A stretch of DNA of 27,013 bases from NCBI GenBank assembly GCA_965653565.1, contig CBFHAI010000064.1, positions 1 through 27,013 of the forward strand. The letters run 5' to 3'. The translations under genes and the position numbers were made by a program. Origin of the DNA: JALCLA01 sp965653565. Lineage in GTDB: Bacteria; Pseudomonadota; Gammaproteobacteria; Xanthomonadales; Xanthomonadaceae. This document shows positions 1 through 8,770 of the stretch, piece after piece. How positions within the stretch are numbered: position 1 is the first letter of the stretch; the number at the start of each line of letters is the position of its first letter. The notes under the pieces are model-generated. The model saw nothing but the letters and a program-made list of their open reading frames with translations. It did no database searches and was not told where the DNA came from.

Positions 1-53
1 ACACCGCAACACTTTTCATGCGTTCGGCGAAAAATTCCCCGGACAGTAGTGCG

Positions 54-320
54 CGAAGGCGGGAATCCAGCGACTCTGAAGCGTTTCGCTTCCCTCGCTA
101 TTGAAGTTGCGACTTCGCCGGTTTCGTCCCCCTCAGCGGGGGCCGAGTCACTTTCTCTTGCTTGTCCAAGAGAAAGTAACCAAAGAGAAGGACACCCCGG
201 TGCCGCGCCTGATTTGCGTCCATGCAAATCAGGTTCGCGCGGCACAGGGGCCCCTATTGAACAGCCAGAGCGCGCGCTTCCTGCGCGTAAGAGCCGGGCC
301 GGAGCCGGTGGTTCGAGTTG
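54..320. repeat. Dispersed intergenic repeat-like element
   Basis: This stretch resembles a repeat I know from intergenic regions of Xanthomonadales genomes; that is memory, not a search. It starts with a 'gcgggaatccagcgac'-type edge and contains three hairpins: 128-142 (five C, loop, five G), 151-176 (arms ctttctctt and aagagaaag, 8-base loop) and 202-243 (arms gccgcgc plus ctgatttg, closing with caaatcag and gcgcggc). Short open frames cross it in two frames but look like by-products of the repeat rather than genes. Boundaries are approximate. Confidence 0.5.
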
Positions 321-360
321 ATTAGGTTCAACTTGCAGACTTGCGGTCGATGCGGGCATC

Positions 361-435
361 GGGAGTTGGGAATCGGGAGAAGAGCCGACGATCCCCGCAC
401 CCCGCTCTTTTCCCGATTCCCGATTCCCGGCTCCC
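361..435. repeat. Long imperfect inverted repeat in the PTS upstream region
   Basis: The left arm at 368-385 pairs with 404-421 over 18 positions with a single mismatch (a G-U pair in RNA), leaving an 18-base loop. Both arms contain the unit gggaatcggga or its complement. The right side carries a second copy of the gattccc unit, up to 435, so the structure can pair in two registers. No T-run follows, so it is not a standard intrinsic terminator. Short repeats of this sequence are common between genes in Xanthomonadales. It may end transcription of the upstream gene or simply be a repeat. Confidence 0.55.
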
Positions 436-474
436 AATTGCAACCCCCGGCGATCCCCACCCTCAACAACAGAC

Positions 475-489
475 TGCTACGATTCCCCC
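475..489 (+). promoter_or_regulatory. Extended -10 promoter for the PTS genes, near-leaderless
   Basis: TG at 475-476, one base, then TACGAT at 478-483 form an extended -10 element. Six bases separate it from the ATG at 490, so transcription would start at or within a base or two of the start codon. No Shine-Dalgarno sequence precedes that ATG, which agrees with a leaderless mRNA. No good -35 is visible at the expected distance. Confidence 0.45.
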
Positions 490-882
490 ATGACGGTCGG
501 AATCCTGCTGGTGACGCATGAAGGTGCAGCGGCGCATTTTGCGCCGCTGGTGCGTCGGTTGTTGGGGCGGGAGACGTTGCGGATCGAGTGTTTCGAGTTG
601 GCGTTCGATATGCCGGTCGATACGGCGTTGCCGCTGGCCAGCGCGGTGATGCGGCGGGTCGATAGCGGCGATGGGGTGCTCATTTGCACCGATCTTTACG
701 GGGCGACGCCGAGCAATCTGGCGGCGCGGCTCGCGCAGTTGGGCACACCGGCGCGGCGGGTGGCGGGGTTGAATCTGCCGATGCTGTTGCGCGTGTGCAA
801 TTACGCCGAGCAGTCGCTCGATGAACTGGCGCTCACGGCGGTGTCGGGGGGCAAGACGGGAGTGGTGCTCGATCATGCTTGA
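490..882 (+). CDS. PTS EIIA component, mannose family
   Basis: A 130-residue protein of the EIIA-Man fold. It accepts phosphate from HPr on His10, which lies in the N-terminal strand motif VTHEGAA exactly where the family places it. The middle has the family's TDLYGATPSN segment (about residues 70-79), near the active site. No EIIB, EIIC or EIID gene follows, and HPr and EI are encoded immediately downstream. A regulatory role in a phosphorelay is therefore more likely than sugar uptake; that is inference. The ATG at 490 lacks a ribosome binding site but sits just after an extended -10, so translation may be leaderless. The gene overlaps ptsH by eight bases, which suggests coupled translation. 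In related Xanthomonadales I recall rapZ and hprK upstream of this gene. They are not in this window, where nearly 490 bases of repeat-rich DNA come first. Confidence 0.9.
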   Translation: MTVGILLVTHEGAAAHFAPLVRRLLGRETLRIECFELAFDMPVDTALPLASAVMRRVDSGDGVLICTDLYGATPSNLAARLAQLGTPARRVAGLNLPMLLRVCNYAEQSLDELALTAVSGGKTGVVLDHA

Positions 883-1144
883 ACGCGATCTGCTGGTGGT
901 CAACAAACTCGGGTTGCATGCGCGCGCGGCGGTGAAACTGGTGCAGCTGCTGGCGTCGTACAAGGCCAATGCCACGCTTTCCAGCCGCGGTCGCGAAGTG
1001 AACGCGAAAAGCATCATGGGCGTGATGCTGCTGGCCGCCGCGCAGGGTACGACCGTGACCTTGCGCGTCGACGGGCCGGACGAAGCGCAGGCGATGGAAA
1101 GCGCCGCCGCGCTGTTCGAACGCTGTTTCGACGAGGGAGGCTGA
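875..1144 (+). CDS. ptsH: Phosphocarrier protein HPr
   Basis: An 89-residue HPr, the usual length. It carries phosphate from EI to EIIA in the cytoplasm. The phosphoacceptor His15 is in the motif NKLGLHARAA. Ser46 is in KSIMGVM, the site used by HPr kinase/phosphorylase, so an HprK enzyme encoded elsewhere probably acts on it. The open frame extends upstream to 821, but the ATG at 875 gives the standard N-terminus beginning MLERDLLVVNK. It overlaps the end of the EIIA gene (stop at 880-882). The next gene, EI, begins seven bases after the stop. Confidence 0.95.
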   Translation: MLERDLLVVNKLGLHARAAVKLVQLLASYKANATLSSRGREVNAKSIMGVMLLAAAQGTTVTLRVDGPDEAQAMESAAALFERCFDEGG

Positions 1145-1150
1145 GGCCGG

Positions 1151-2863
<1,713 letters not shown>

Positions 2864-2870
2864 AGCGGTT

Positions 2871-3000
2871 GCGCTTCAACGCGACGCGCTGACAGCCGAT
2901 GCCCGCGTCCCTCGAACACATGCTGCACGCGTTCGCGCAGCACGGCATCACCGACCAGGATTATCTGTGCCGGCACTACGCGCGCTTCAACGCGACGCGC
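2871..3000 (+). repeat. Direct repeat of 19 bases at the EI/methyltransferase junction
   Basis: The identical 19-base sequence gcgcttcaacgcgacgcgc occurs at 2871-2889, just after the EI stop codon, and at 2982-3000 inside the following gene. The offset is 111 bases, an exact multiple of three. Both copies encode RFNATR in the methyltransferase's frame, but the first runs into a stop at 2890-2892. It looks like the trace of a small local duplication or a rearrangement joint. Confidence 0.7.
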
Positions 3001-3693
3001 GAGGAAGTCCGCTCACGCTGGAGCGGCAAACCCGGTGCCCGCGTGCTCGATCTCGGAGCGCATTGGCTGCACCAGGCCTGGCTGTGGGCGCAGGATGGAT
3101 TCGCCGTCACGGCCGTCGATCTGCCCGTCACGTTCGATCAAGCGGCAGTGCGTTCGCTGGCCGCCGCCAGCGCGATCGATCTGGTCGCCTGCCGCGATCT
3201 GGAACGCGCCGGCGAACTGGGCACCATTGCGGACGATTCGATCGACCTGCTGCTGTTCACCGAAACCATCGAGCACCTGACCTTCAATCCAGTGCAGCTG
3301 TGGCGCCAGCTTTATCGCCTGCTGGCACCCGGCGCGCGCATCGTCGTGACCACGCCCAACTACTATCATTTCGACGCGCGGGCCTGGCAGGTCCGGCGCT
3401 TCCTGCGCGGCCACGGCGGCGGGCTGACGGTCGACGACCTGTTGTCGATGCCCACGCACGGACATCACTGGCGCGAGTTCTCGATGTCCGAGTTGGCGCG
3501 GTATTTCGCATTACTTTCGCCGGATTTCGTCGTAAGCCATCGCGGTTATCCTGCGGCCTACGCCAACCAGCCGGCGCGCAACCGGTTGTCGGGGCTGCTG
3601 CAACGTCGCATTCCCGGCTTGCGACAGAGCCTGCACCTGGAACTCGACCTGCCTGAAAAGCGGCAGGGCATAGTCGCCTCGCCGCAGTGGTAA
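2899..3693 (+). CDS. Class I SAM-dependent methyltransferase
   Basis: A 264-residue cytoplasmic protein with a Rossmann-type methyltransferase core. Residues 49-54 (VLDLGA) are motif I. The usual glycine-rich continuation is replaced by HWLHQAW, so the SAM loop is atypical. TAVDLP follows as the acidic strand-2 motif, then LLLFTETIEHL (motif IV region) and GARIVVTTPNYYHF. A tyrosine- and histidine-rich segment after the core (YYHFDARAW, then MPTHGHHWREFSMSEL) probably shapes the acceptor site. The acceptor is unknown. The next genes, a second methyltransferase and an acyltransferase, suggest a surface glycan or lipid. The ATG at 2899 has no obvious ribosome binding site. The stop overlaps a possible GTG start of the next gene. 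Confidence 0.8.
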   Translation: MPASLEHMLHAFAQHGITDQDYLCRHYARFNATREEVRSRWSGKPGARVLDLGAHWLHQAWLWAQDGFAVTAVDLPVTFDQAAVRSLAAASAIDLVACRDLERAGELGTIADDSIDLLLFTETIEHLTFNPVQLWRQLYRLLAPGARIVVTTPNYYHFDARAWQVRRFLRGHGGGLTVDDLLSMPTHGHHWREFSMSELARYFALLSPDFVVSHRGYPAAYANQPARNRLSGLLQRRIPGLRQSLHLELDLPEKRQGIVASPQW

Positions 3694-3716
3694 GGCCGCA
3701 CAAGGACGTCGATCGC

Positions 3717-5051
3717 ATGACCTCTCAACCGCACGACACGTCCGTTGCCGCCGACACCGAACTGCCGCCCTCGAACTGGCTGTCGGCGCCCGGCGCCCTG
3801 TTTCGCGGTGTCGCACAGCTGGCACGGCGCGCGCTGGTGCGGCGCGATTCGATCGATGCCGCCGCGCTGAAGGCCGCGCTGGTGCCGTTCGTGCATCACC
3901 TGCCCGCGCCGCTGCGCGAACCGTTGCAGCGCTATTGGCGCGCGCGGTCGCCGCTGGAAGCCGCCCCATTGCAGGCCGAGCCGATCGCCACCGCGGACAT
4001 CGATTCGCCCGTTGAAATTGTCGCAACGCACGACGCACCAGATGCGAGCGACGAAGCCTCGATCGAAGCCGCCTACCTCGACCGCATCGCGCAGGAAACC
4101 GCGATTTTCGCCGACCAGGTCGACGTGCATGCGCTGCCGGAAATCTTCCACTATTGGTCGAACCGCTATCTGCTGCCGATGGAACAGCAGTTCGGTGCGC
4201 GGCATCCGGAAGATTTCCTCGCGCTGCATTTGTTCGAGGCCGCGCGCCGCACCGGCGCGGCGCGTCCGCGCTTCGTCAGCCTGGGCTGCGGCAACTGCGA
4301 TGCCGAAGTGCGCATCGCGCAGGATCTGGTGCAACGCGGCCTGCGCGATTTCACGCTCGAATGCATCGACATCAACCCGGCCATGCTCGAACGCGGCCGC
4401 GTGCTGGCGCGCGAGGCCGGGCTCGAGGGCCGCGTCGTGCCGGTGCAGGGCGACTTCAATCGCTGGAATCCGCTCGCTTCCTACGACGGTGTGATGGCGA
4501 ACCAGAGCCTGCATCACGTGCTCGAACTGGAGAACCTGTTCGATGCGGTGGCGGCGGCGCTGGCGCCGCAGGGCAAGTTCGTCGTATCCGACATGATCGG
4601 CCGCAACGGCCACCAACGCTGGCCCGAAGCGCTGCAGTTGGTTCGCGAATTCTGGCGGGAACTGCCCGAGCCGTATCGCTACAACCTGCAATTGCAGCGC
4701 CAGGAACCGGAATTCCTCGATTGGGATTGCTCGGTCGAAGGCTTCGAAGGCGTGCGCGCGCAGGATATTCTGCCGCTGCTGCTGCAGCGTTTCGGTTTCG
4801 AGGTGTTCCTGCCGTTCGGCAACCTGATCGACCCGTTCATCGATCGCGGCTTCGGTCATCATTTCGATCCGCAGCGCCAGTGGGATCGCGATTTCATCGA
4901 TCGCGTGCACGCGCGCGACGAAGCCGAATTGCGGGCCGGCAACATTACGCCGACGCATATGCTGGCGGTGTTGAGCAACGATCGCGGGGCATCGTGCCAC
5001 TACCGCGATAATCTGTGTCCGGCGTTCTGCGTGCGCGATCCTGCTCGATGA
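3717..5051 (+). CDS. SAM-dependent methyltransferase with N-terminal extension
   Basis: A 444-residue protein. Residues 1 to about 170 form an Ala/Pro-rich lead and a helical region with the motif LPEIFHYWSNRYLLP. The methyltransferase core follows: VSLGCGNCDAEV at about 187-198 (motif I), the acidic residue in LECIDINPAML, then VQGDFNRW and DGVMANQSLHHVLELENLF. The C-terminal 120 residues are specific to this protein and rich in aromatic and acidic residues. The start is ATG 3717, with AGGA ten bases upstream. A GTG at 3687 overlapping the previous stop is possible but lacks a binding site. The last four bases, ATGA, hold the start of the acyltransferase, so the two are probably translationally coupled. 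Its substrate is not visible; glycan or lipid methylation is inferred from the neighbours. Confidence 0.8.
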   Translation: MTSQPHDTSVAADTELPPSNWLSAPGALFRGVAQLARRALVRRDSIDAAALKAALVPFVHHLPAPLREPLQRYWRARSPLEAAPLQAEPIATADIDSPVEIVATHDAPDASDEASIEAAYLDRIAQETAIFADQVDVHALPEIFHYWSNRYLLPMEQQFGARHPEDFLALHLFEAARRTGAARPRFVSLGCGNCDAEVRIAQDLVQRGLRDFTLECIDINPAMLERGRVLAREAGLEGRVVPVQGDFNRWNPLASYDGVMANQSLHHVLELENLFDAVAAALAPQGKFVVSDMIGRNGHQRWPEALQLVREFWRELPEPYRYNLQLQRQEPEFLDWDCSVEGFEGVRAQDILPLLLQRFGFEVFLPFGNLIDPFIDRGFGHHFDPQRQWDRDFIDRVHARDEAELRAGNITPTHMLAVLSNDRGASCHYRDNLCPAFCVRDPAR

Positions 5052-6247
5052 TGGAGCCGTTCCACTACGTCGTGCTGACGCTCGCCGCGCTGGCGCTGTT
5101 GCTGCCGGCAATGCGAGCGCTCGGCGGGAAATTCGCGCGTTCTCCTGCGCCGACGGACGATAGCCCGTCGAAGTGGAGACGCAGCAAAACGCTGCAGCAA
5201 CACATGGGCCAGGGCGACAACCTGCTGCTGTTGCGGATGATCGCCGCCACGATGGTGATCTACGCACACAGCCACGCCGTGACGCCGGCGCAGGAAGGTC
5301 CCGACCTGCTGTCGAGGCTGTTCGGCATCTACACCGGCAGTGTCGCGGTGTACCTGTTCTTCTTCATCAGCGGCTTCCTGGTCACCGGCAGCTGGCTGCG
5401 CCAGCCGTCTTTGGGCGCCTTCCTGTGGGCCCGGATCCGCCGCATCGTGCCGGCCTACGCAGTCTGCCTGCTGGTTTGCGCCTTCGTCATCGGCGCGATC
5501 GTCACGACGATGCCGCTCGACGATTATTTCGCCGACCCGCTCGTGCGCCGCTTCGTCGGCTGGAATCTCACGTTTCCCGAGTCGATGCAGTTCACGCTGC
5601 CGGGCGTGTTCGAAAACCATCCGCACCATGCCATAAACGGCTCGTTGTGGACGCTGCCGGCGGAAGTGCGCGCCTATCTCCTGCTCGCGGCATTCGGCCT
5701 GCTCGGATTGCTCGATCGCCTGCCGCGGCTGTTGCTGGCGGTGGCGCTCGGCTTCCTGCTGGTGACGACGCTGGGGTTCGCGTTGCCGCTGATCCACGTC
5801 GCCGAATTCGTGCCGATGCTGGGCTACTTCGCGCTCGGCGCGATCGCATGGCGCGCGCGCGACGTGTTGCCGCTGCATGGTGCGATCGCGATTGCGCTGA
5901 TCGCGATCGCCATGCTGTTCCGCGGTGGCCCGAATTATCCGATCGCCTTTGCGCTGGCGCTGTCGTATGGCTGCCTCTGGCTCGCCTACGTGCCGCGCCG
6001 CGCGCTGGCGTTCAATCGCTTCGGCGATTATTCGTACGGGCTGTATCTGTGGGGCTTTCCGATGCAGCAGCTGACCGTGCATTGGCTCGGCGAACCTTCC
6101 TCGATGACGGTGAGCCTGATCGCGGCACCGGCGGCGCTGGCCTGCGCGATCGTGTCCTGGCACCTGGTCGAGAAGCCGGTGCTGTCGCTCGGCCGCGCAC
6201 GCCCGCGGCAAGCGCCGCCCGTTGCCGCCGAGCCCGCAGTCGCGTAA
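5048..6247 (+). CDS. Membrane O-acyltransferase, family 3 (OafA-like)
   Basis: A 399-residue integral inner-membrane protein of the acyltransferase-3 family, which transfers acetyl or other acyl groups onto extracytoplasmic sugars. It has about ten hydrophobic segments. The family's N-terminal signature is present: LRMIAATMVIYAHSHAV, with the conserved Arg and the His of the first core helix, then FFFISGFLVTGSWLR. GYFALGAIAWR and SYGLYLWGFPMQQ are typical of the later helices. A separate N-terminal helix (about residues 5-22) and a charged linker precede the core. ATG 5048 overlaps the previous stop as ATGA; ATG 5051 is an alternative. With the two methyltransferases it forms a three-gene unit suited to decorating a polysaccharide or lipid. 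The target is inferred only. Confidence 0.88.
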   Translation: MMEPFHYVVLTLAALALLLPAMRALGGKFARSPAPTDDSPSKWRRSKTLQQHMGQGDNLLLLRMIAATMVIYAHSHAVTPAQEGPDLLSRLFGIYTGSVAVYLFFFISGFLVTGSWLRQPSLGAFLWARIRRIVPAYAVCLLVCAFVIGAIVTTMPLDDYFADPLVRRFVGWNLTFPESMQFTLPGVFENHPHHAINGSLWTLPAEVRAYLLLAAFGLLGLLDRLPRLLLAVALGFLLVTTLGFALPLIHVAEFVPMLGYFALGAIAWRARDVLPLHGAIAIALIAIAMLFRGGPNYPIAFALALSYGCLWLAYVPRRALAFNRFGDYSYGLYLWGFPMQQLTVHWLGEPSSMTVSLIAAPAALACAIVSWHLVEKPVLSLGRARPRQAPPVAAEPAVA

Positions 6248-6303
6248 GCCGCTCGCGAAACGGCGACCGTTCGTGCCGGTGGCGTCGGCAGCGGCCCAGC
6301 ACG

Positions 6304-6325
6304 GATAATGCGGCGCCTACCGGAG
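6304..6325 (+). promoter_or_regulatory. Possible -10 and ribosome binding site for mgtE
   Basis: GATAAT at 6304-6309 matches a -10 box in five of six positions. GGAG at 6322-6325 lies six bases before the ATG at 6332. If this promoter is used, the ATG at 6308 falls inside the -10 box and cannot be the start, so 6332 is preferred. No clear -35 was found. Confidence 0.4.
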
Positions 6326-6331
6326 TTCGCG

Positions 6332-7693
6332 ATGGCCGAAGCTGTTCGCCACGAAAAGTCCTCGCGCCAACTCACGCTGCTGTCGCAGGCGCTGGAGAGC
6401 GGCCGCCTGGGCCCCGTGCGGCGGCTGGTCAACACCCTGTCGCCGGCCGAAATCGGCAACCTGCTCGAATCGCTGCCGCCGGGCAAACGTGAAATCGTCT
6501 GGGGCCTGGTGGATGCCGAGGACGACGGCGAGGTGCTGCTGCACGTCGGCGACGATGTGCGCGAAAGCCTCATCGCCGAGATGGACCCGGACGAACTGGT
6601 CGCCGCCGTCGGCGATCTGGACATCGACGACCTCGCCGACCTGGTCGAAGACTTGCCCGGCACCGTCATCGACGAAGTGCTCAAGTCGATGGACCGCGAG
6701 AATCGCGAACGGCTCGAGCAGGTGCTGTCGTATCCGGAGGAATCGGCCGGACGCTTGATGAATCCGGATGTGGTGACGGTGCGCGCCGACGTCACCGTCG
6801 ACGTGGTGCTGCGTTATCTGCGGCTGCGCGGCGAGCTGCCCGAGCACACCGACCACCTTTTCGTAGTGAGCCGGCGGCATCAATATCTCGGCCGCCTCGC
6901 CCTGTCGGCGCTGGTGACGCACGACGATTCCACCGCGATCAACGAATTGCTCGACGACGAGCAGCCGGCGATTCCGGTCGACATGTCGTCGAACGAAGTC
7001 GCCAAGCAGTTCTCCGATCACGACTGGATTTCAGCGCCGGTGGTCGACGAGAACAACATCCTGCTCGGCCGCATCACCATCGACGACGTCGTCGACATCA
7101 TCCGCGAGCAGGCCGAACACCAGGTGTTCAGCGCCGCCGGTCTCGACGAAGACGAAGATCTGTTCAGCCCCGTGCCACGCGCCGTGCGCCGGCGCCTGGT
7201 ATGGCTCGGCATCAATCTTGGCACCGCGTTCCTGGCGGCAAGCGTGGTGGGGCGCTTCGAGGCCACTATCGAAAAGATCGTCGCGCTGGCCGTGCTGATG
7301 CCGATCGTCGCGGGCATGGGCGGCAACGCGGGCACCCAGGTGCTGGCGCTGATGATCCGCGGCCTGGCGCTAGGGCAGGTCGGCGCCTCGAACGTCGGCG
7401 TGCTGTTGTGGAAGGAACTGCGCGTCGCGCTGCTCAACGGCCTGGTGCTCGGCGTCGTGCTCGGCGTGACGGTGTGGCTGTGGTTCGGCGATTGGTTGTT
7501 GTCGCTGGTGATCGCCATCGCGTTGACGATCAACCTGGCCTCCGCCGCGAGTGCCGGCGTGCTGGTGCCGCTTTCGCTCAAGCGCATGGGATTCGATCCG
7601 GCGCTCGCGGGTGGCGTGATCCTGACCACCGTCACCGACGTGCTCGGATTTTTTGCTTTCCTCGGTCTGGCAACGCTGGTGCTGGTGCGATGA
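6332..7693 (+). CDS. mgtE: Magnesium channel MgtE
   Basis: A 453-residue magnesium-gated magnesium channel of the inner membrane. The cytoplasmic N-domain (about 1-130) is rich in acidic helices such as LDIDDLADLVEDLP. Two CBS domains follow (about 130-265, with SYPEESAGRLMNPDVVTV, then DHDWISAPVVDENN and LLGRITIDDVVDIIREQ), then a connecting helix and five membrane helices. The pore signature GMGGNAGTQ is at about 328-336. The conserved Asp that binds magnesium in the pore is in TTVTDVLGFF near the C-terminus. Length and order are normal for the family. The start at ATG 6332 is set by the GGAG at 6322. The stop overlaps the ATG of the potassium channel gene (ATGA), which suggests the two cation channels are made together. 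Confidence 0.95.
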   Translation: MAEAVRHEKSSRQLTLLSQALESGRLGPVRRLVNTLSPAEIGNLLESLPPGKREIVWGLVDAEDDGEVLLHVGDDVRESLIAEMDPDELVAAVGDLDIDDLADLVEDLPGTVIDEVLKSMDRENRERLEQVLSYPEESAGRLMNPDVVTVRADVTVDVVLRYLRLRGELPEHTDHLFVVSRRHQYLGRLALSALVTHDDSTAINELLDDEQPAIPVDMSSNEVAKQFSDHDWISAPVVDENNILLGRITIDDVVDIIREQAEHQVFSAAGLDEDEDLFSPVPRAVRRRLVWLGINLGTAFLAASVVGRFEATIEKIVALAVLMPIVAGMGGNAGTQVLALMIRGLALGQVGASNVGVLLWKELRVALLNGLVLGVVLGVTVWLWFGDWLLSLVIAIALTINLASAASAGVLVPLSLKRMGFDPALAGGVILTTVTDVLGFFAFLGLATLVLVR

Positions 7694-8367
7694 ATCTCGG
7701 CCGGCTGTTCCATCTGCCGAACGCCTGGCTGCTCGGCGCGTTGGTGACGCTGGTGCTGCTGTATCCGTTTTTGTACGACGATCGCGAAGGACGCGCCGGC
7801 ATTGCGGTGTTCGATCTGGCGATCCTGGTACTGGCGCTGCGGGCTTCGCGCGCGTCGGGTTATGAATCGCGCTTCGGCTATTTTCTCGTGGTGCCGGCGA
7901 TGTTCCTGCATGCCGGCGCTGCGCTGTTCGACCAGAGCTGGCTGTACGCATCGAGCCTGGTGGCGCAAGCGCTTTTTCATGCCTTCGTCGTCACCTGTCT
8001 GATGCGCTACATGCTGCGCGACCAGTTCATGACGCTCGACGAAATGTTCGCCGCCGCCGCGCTTTACGTGCTGATGGCGTTCGTCTTCGCCTATTTGTAC
8101 GCGTTGCTCGAACACCTGTTGCCCGGCTCGTTCGTCATCAACGCCGCCAACAATCCGGACGGCCGCACCAGTTGGGTCGAAATTCTGTATTTCAGCTTCA
8201 CCTGCCTGACCAGCGTAGGCTTTGGCGAGATCACACCGGCTAACGATCATGCGCGCTCGGTGGTGATGGTGCAGCAGATGCTCGGCGTGCTGTATCTGGC
8301 ACTCGTCATTTCGCGGTTGGTGGCCATGCAATCGCAGCGGGTGCGTCGCCAGAGCCGGGAAGAATGA
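7690..8367 (+). CDS. Two-helix potassium channel protein
   Basis: A 225-residue inner-membrane protein with a C-terminal pore module of the Ion_trans_2 (two-helix potassium channel) type. The filter is T174-S-V-G-F-G-E180, a variant of TVGYG, preceded by the pore helix WVEILYFSFTCL and followed by the last helix VVMVQQMLGVLYLALVISRLVAMQ. The N-terminal part has about four more hydrophobic segments in place of a voltage sensor; no regular Arg ladder is visible. It has no RCK/TrkA-N domain. The start ATG overlaps the mgtE stop by four bases. Phe in place of the filter Tyr is common in bacterial channels and still compatible with potassium selectivity. Confidence 0.85.
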   Translation: MNLGRLFHLPNAWLLGALVTLVLLYPFLYDDREGRAGIAVFDLAILVLALRASRASGYESRFGYFLVVPAMFLHAGAALFDQSWLYASSLVAQALFHAFVVTCLMRYMLRDQFMTLDEMFAAAALYVLMAFVFAYLYALLEHLLPGSFVINAANNPDGRTSWVEILYFSFTCLTSVGFGEITPANDHARSVVMVQQMLGVLYLALVISRLVAMQSQRVRRQSREE

Positions 8368-8392
8368 TCCGCTGACCACCGTTCGGCGGATC
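8366..8392 (+). other. Stem-loop after the channel gene
   Basis: Arms gatccgc (8366-8372) and gcggatc (8386-8392) form a 7-base-pair stem with a 13-base loop, starting inside the stop codon. No T-run follows, so an intrinsic terminator is not supported. A second stem with arms gcagcggc and gccgctgc lies at 8465-8491. Confidence 0.3.
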
Positions 8393-8422
8393 CGTTGTCA
8401 GCATTGGACACGGAGGTCGCCG

Positions 8423-8587
8423 ATGAACGGTACGCCGAGGCACGCTAAAGAACTTTTCTATTCTGCAGCGGCAGCGCATCGCCGCCGCTGCGCCATGTTT
8501 GTCTTCGGCGCAAACCGCGCCGGGCAGAAAAACGCGCCGGGCATTGGCATCGCCCATCAGAGTGTGTATGGTACACACCATGAATAG
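8423..8587 (+). CDS. Candidate small ORF, 54 codons, upstream of hicA
   Basis: An uninterrupted 54-codon frame begins at ATG 8423. GGAGG at 8412-8416 lies six bases before it, one of the strongest ribosome binding sites in the window. Its stop, TAG at 8585-8587, lies just inside hicA, so the two overlap by eight bases. The predicted peptide begins MNGTPRHAKELF, has no transmembrane segment and is not like anything I recognise. Against it, third codon positions are much less GC-rich than in neighbouring genes, and the frame runs through the hicA promoter palindrome. It could be a leader peptide that couples translation to hicA, or chance. Confidence 0.2.
   Translation: MNGTPRHAKELFYSAAAAHRRRCAMFVFGANRAGQKNAPGIGIAHQSVYGTHHE
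8562..8578 (+). promoter_or_regulatory. Palindromic operator overlapping the hicA promoter
   Basis: GTGTGTA at 8562-8568 and TACACAC at 8572-8578 form a perfect 7-base inverted repeat around TGG. TATGGT at 8567-8572, inside the palindrome, is a fair -10 box. It ends seven bases before the ATG at 8580, so the transcript would be leaderless or nearly so. HicB antitoxins commonly bind palindromes at their own promoter, and a repressor here would cover the -10 directly. Confidence 0.65.
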
Positions 8588-8768
8588 CGATGCCCTGGTC
8601 AAGCGACTGCTGGCCGAGGGCTGGATGCAGGTCCACCAGAAAGGCAGCCACCGCAAATTCAAGCACCCGGCGCGCAATGGCCATGTCGTGGTGCCTCATC
8701 CGCGACACGATCTGCCGCTCGGAACCCTGCGCAGCATTTACCGGCAAGCCGGTTGGATATGGAGATAG
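8580..8768 (+). CDS. hicA: HicA toxin, mRNA interferase
   Basis: A 62-residue HicA toxin, a small RNA-cleaving protein of the double-stranded-RNA-binding fold that stops translation when free of HicB. The catalytic His24 is in the family motif QKGSHRKFKHP. The C-terminal half, HVVVPHPRHDLPLGTLRSIYRQAGW, matches the family. The frame is open from 8499, but ATG 8580 gives the usual HicA N-terminus (MNSDALVKRLLAEGW) and sits right after the promoter palindrome. An in-frame ATG at 8568 lies inside the -10. hicB follows three bases after the stop. The toxin-first order is typical of hicAB. Confidence 0.93.
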   Translation: MNSDALVKRLLAEGWMQVHQKGSHRKFKHPARNGHVVVPHPRHDLPLGTLRSIYRQAGWIWR

Positions 8769-8770
8769 CG

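Noticed and set aside
49..325. Two short overlapping open frames near the left edge
   Set aside because: They lie inside a hairpin-rich repeat element, have no ribosome binding site and are in two frames of the same repeat.
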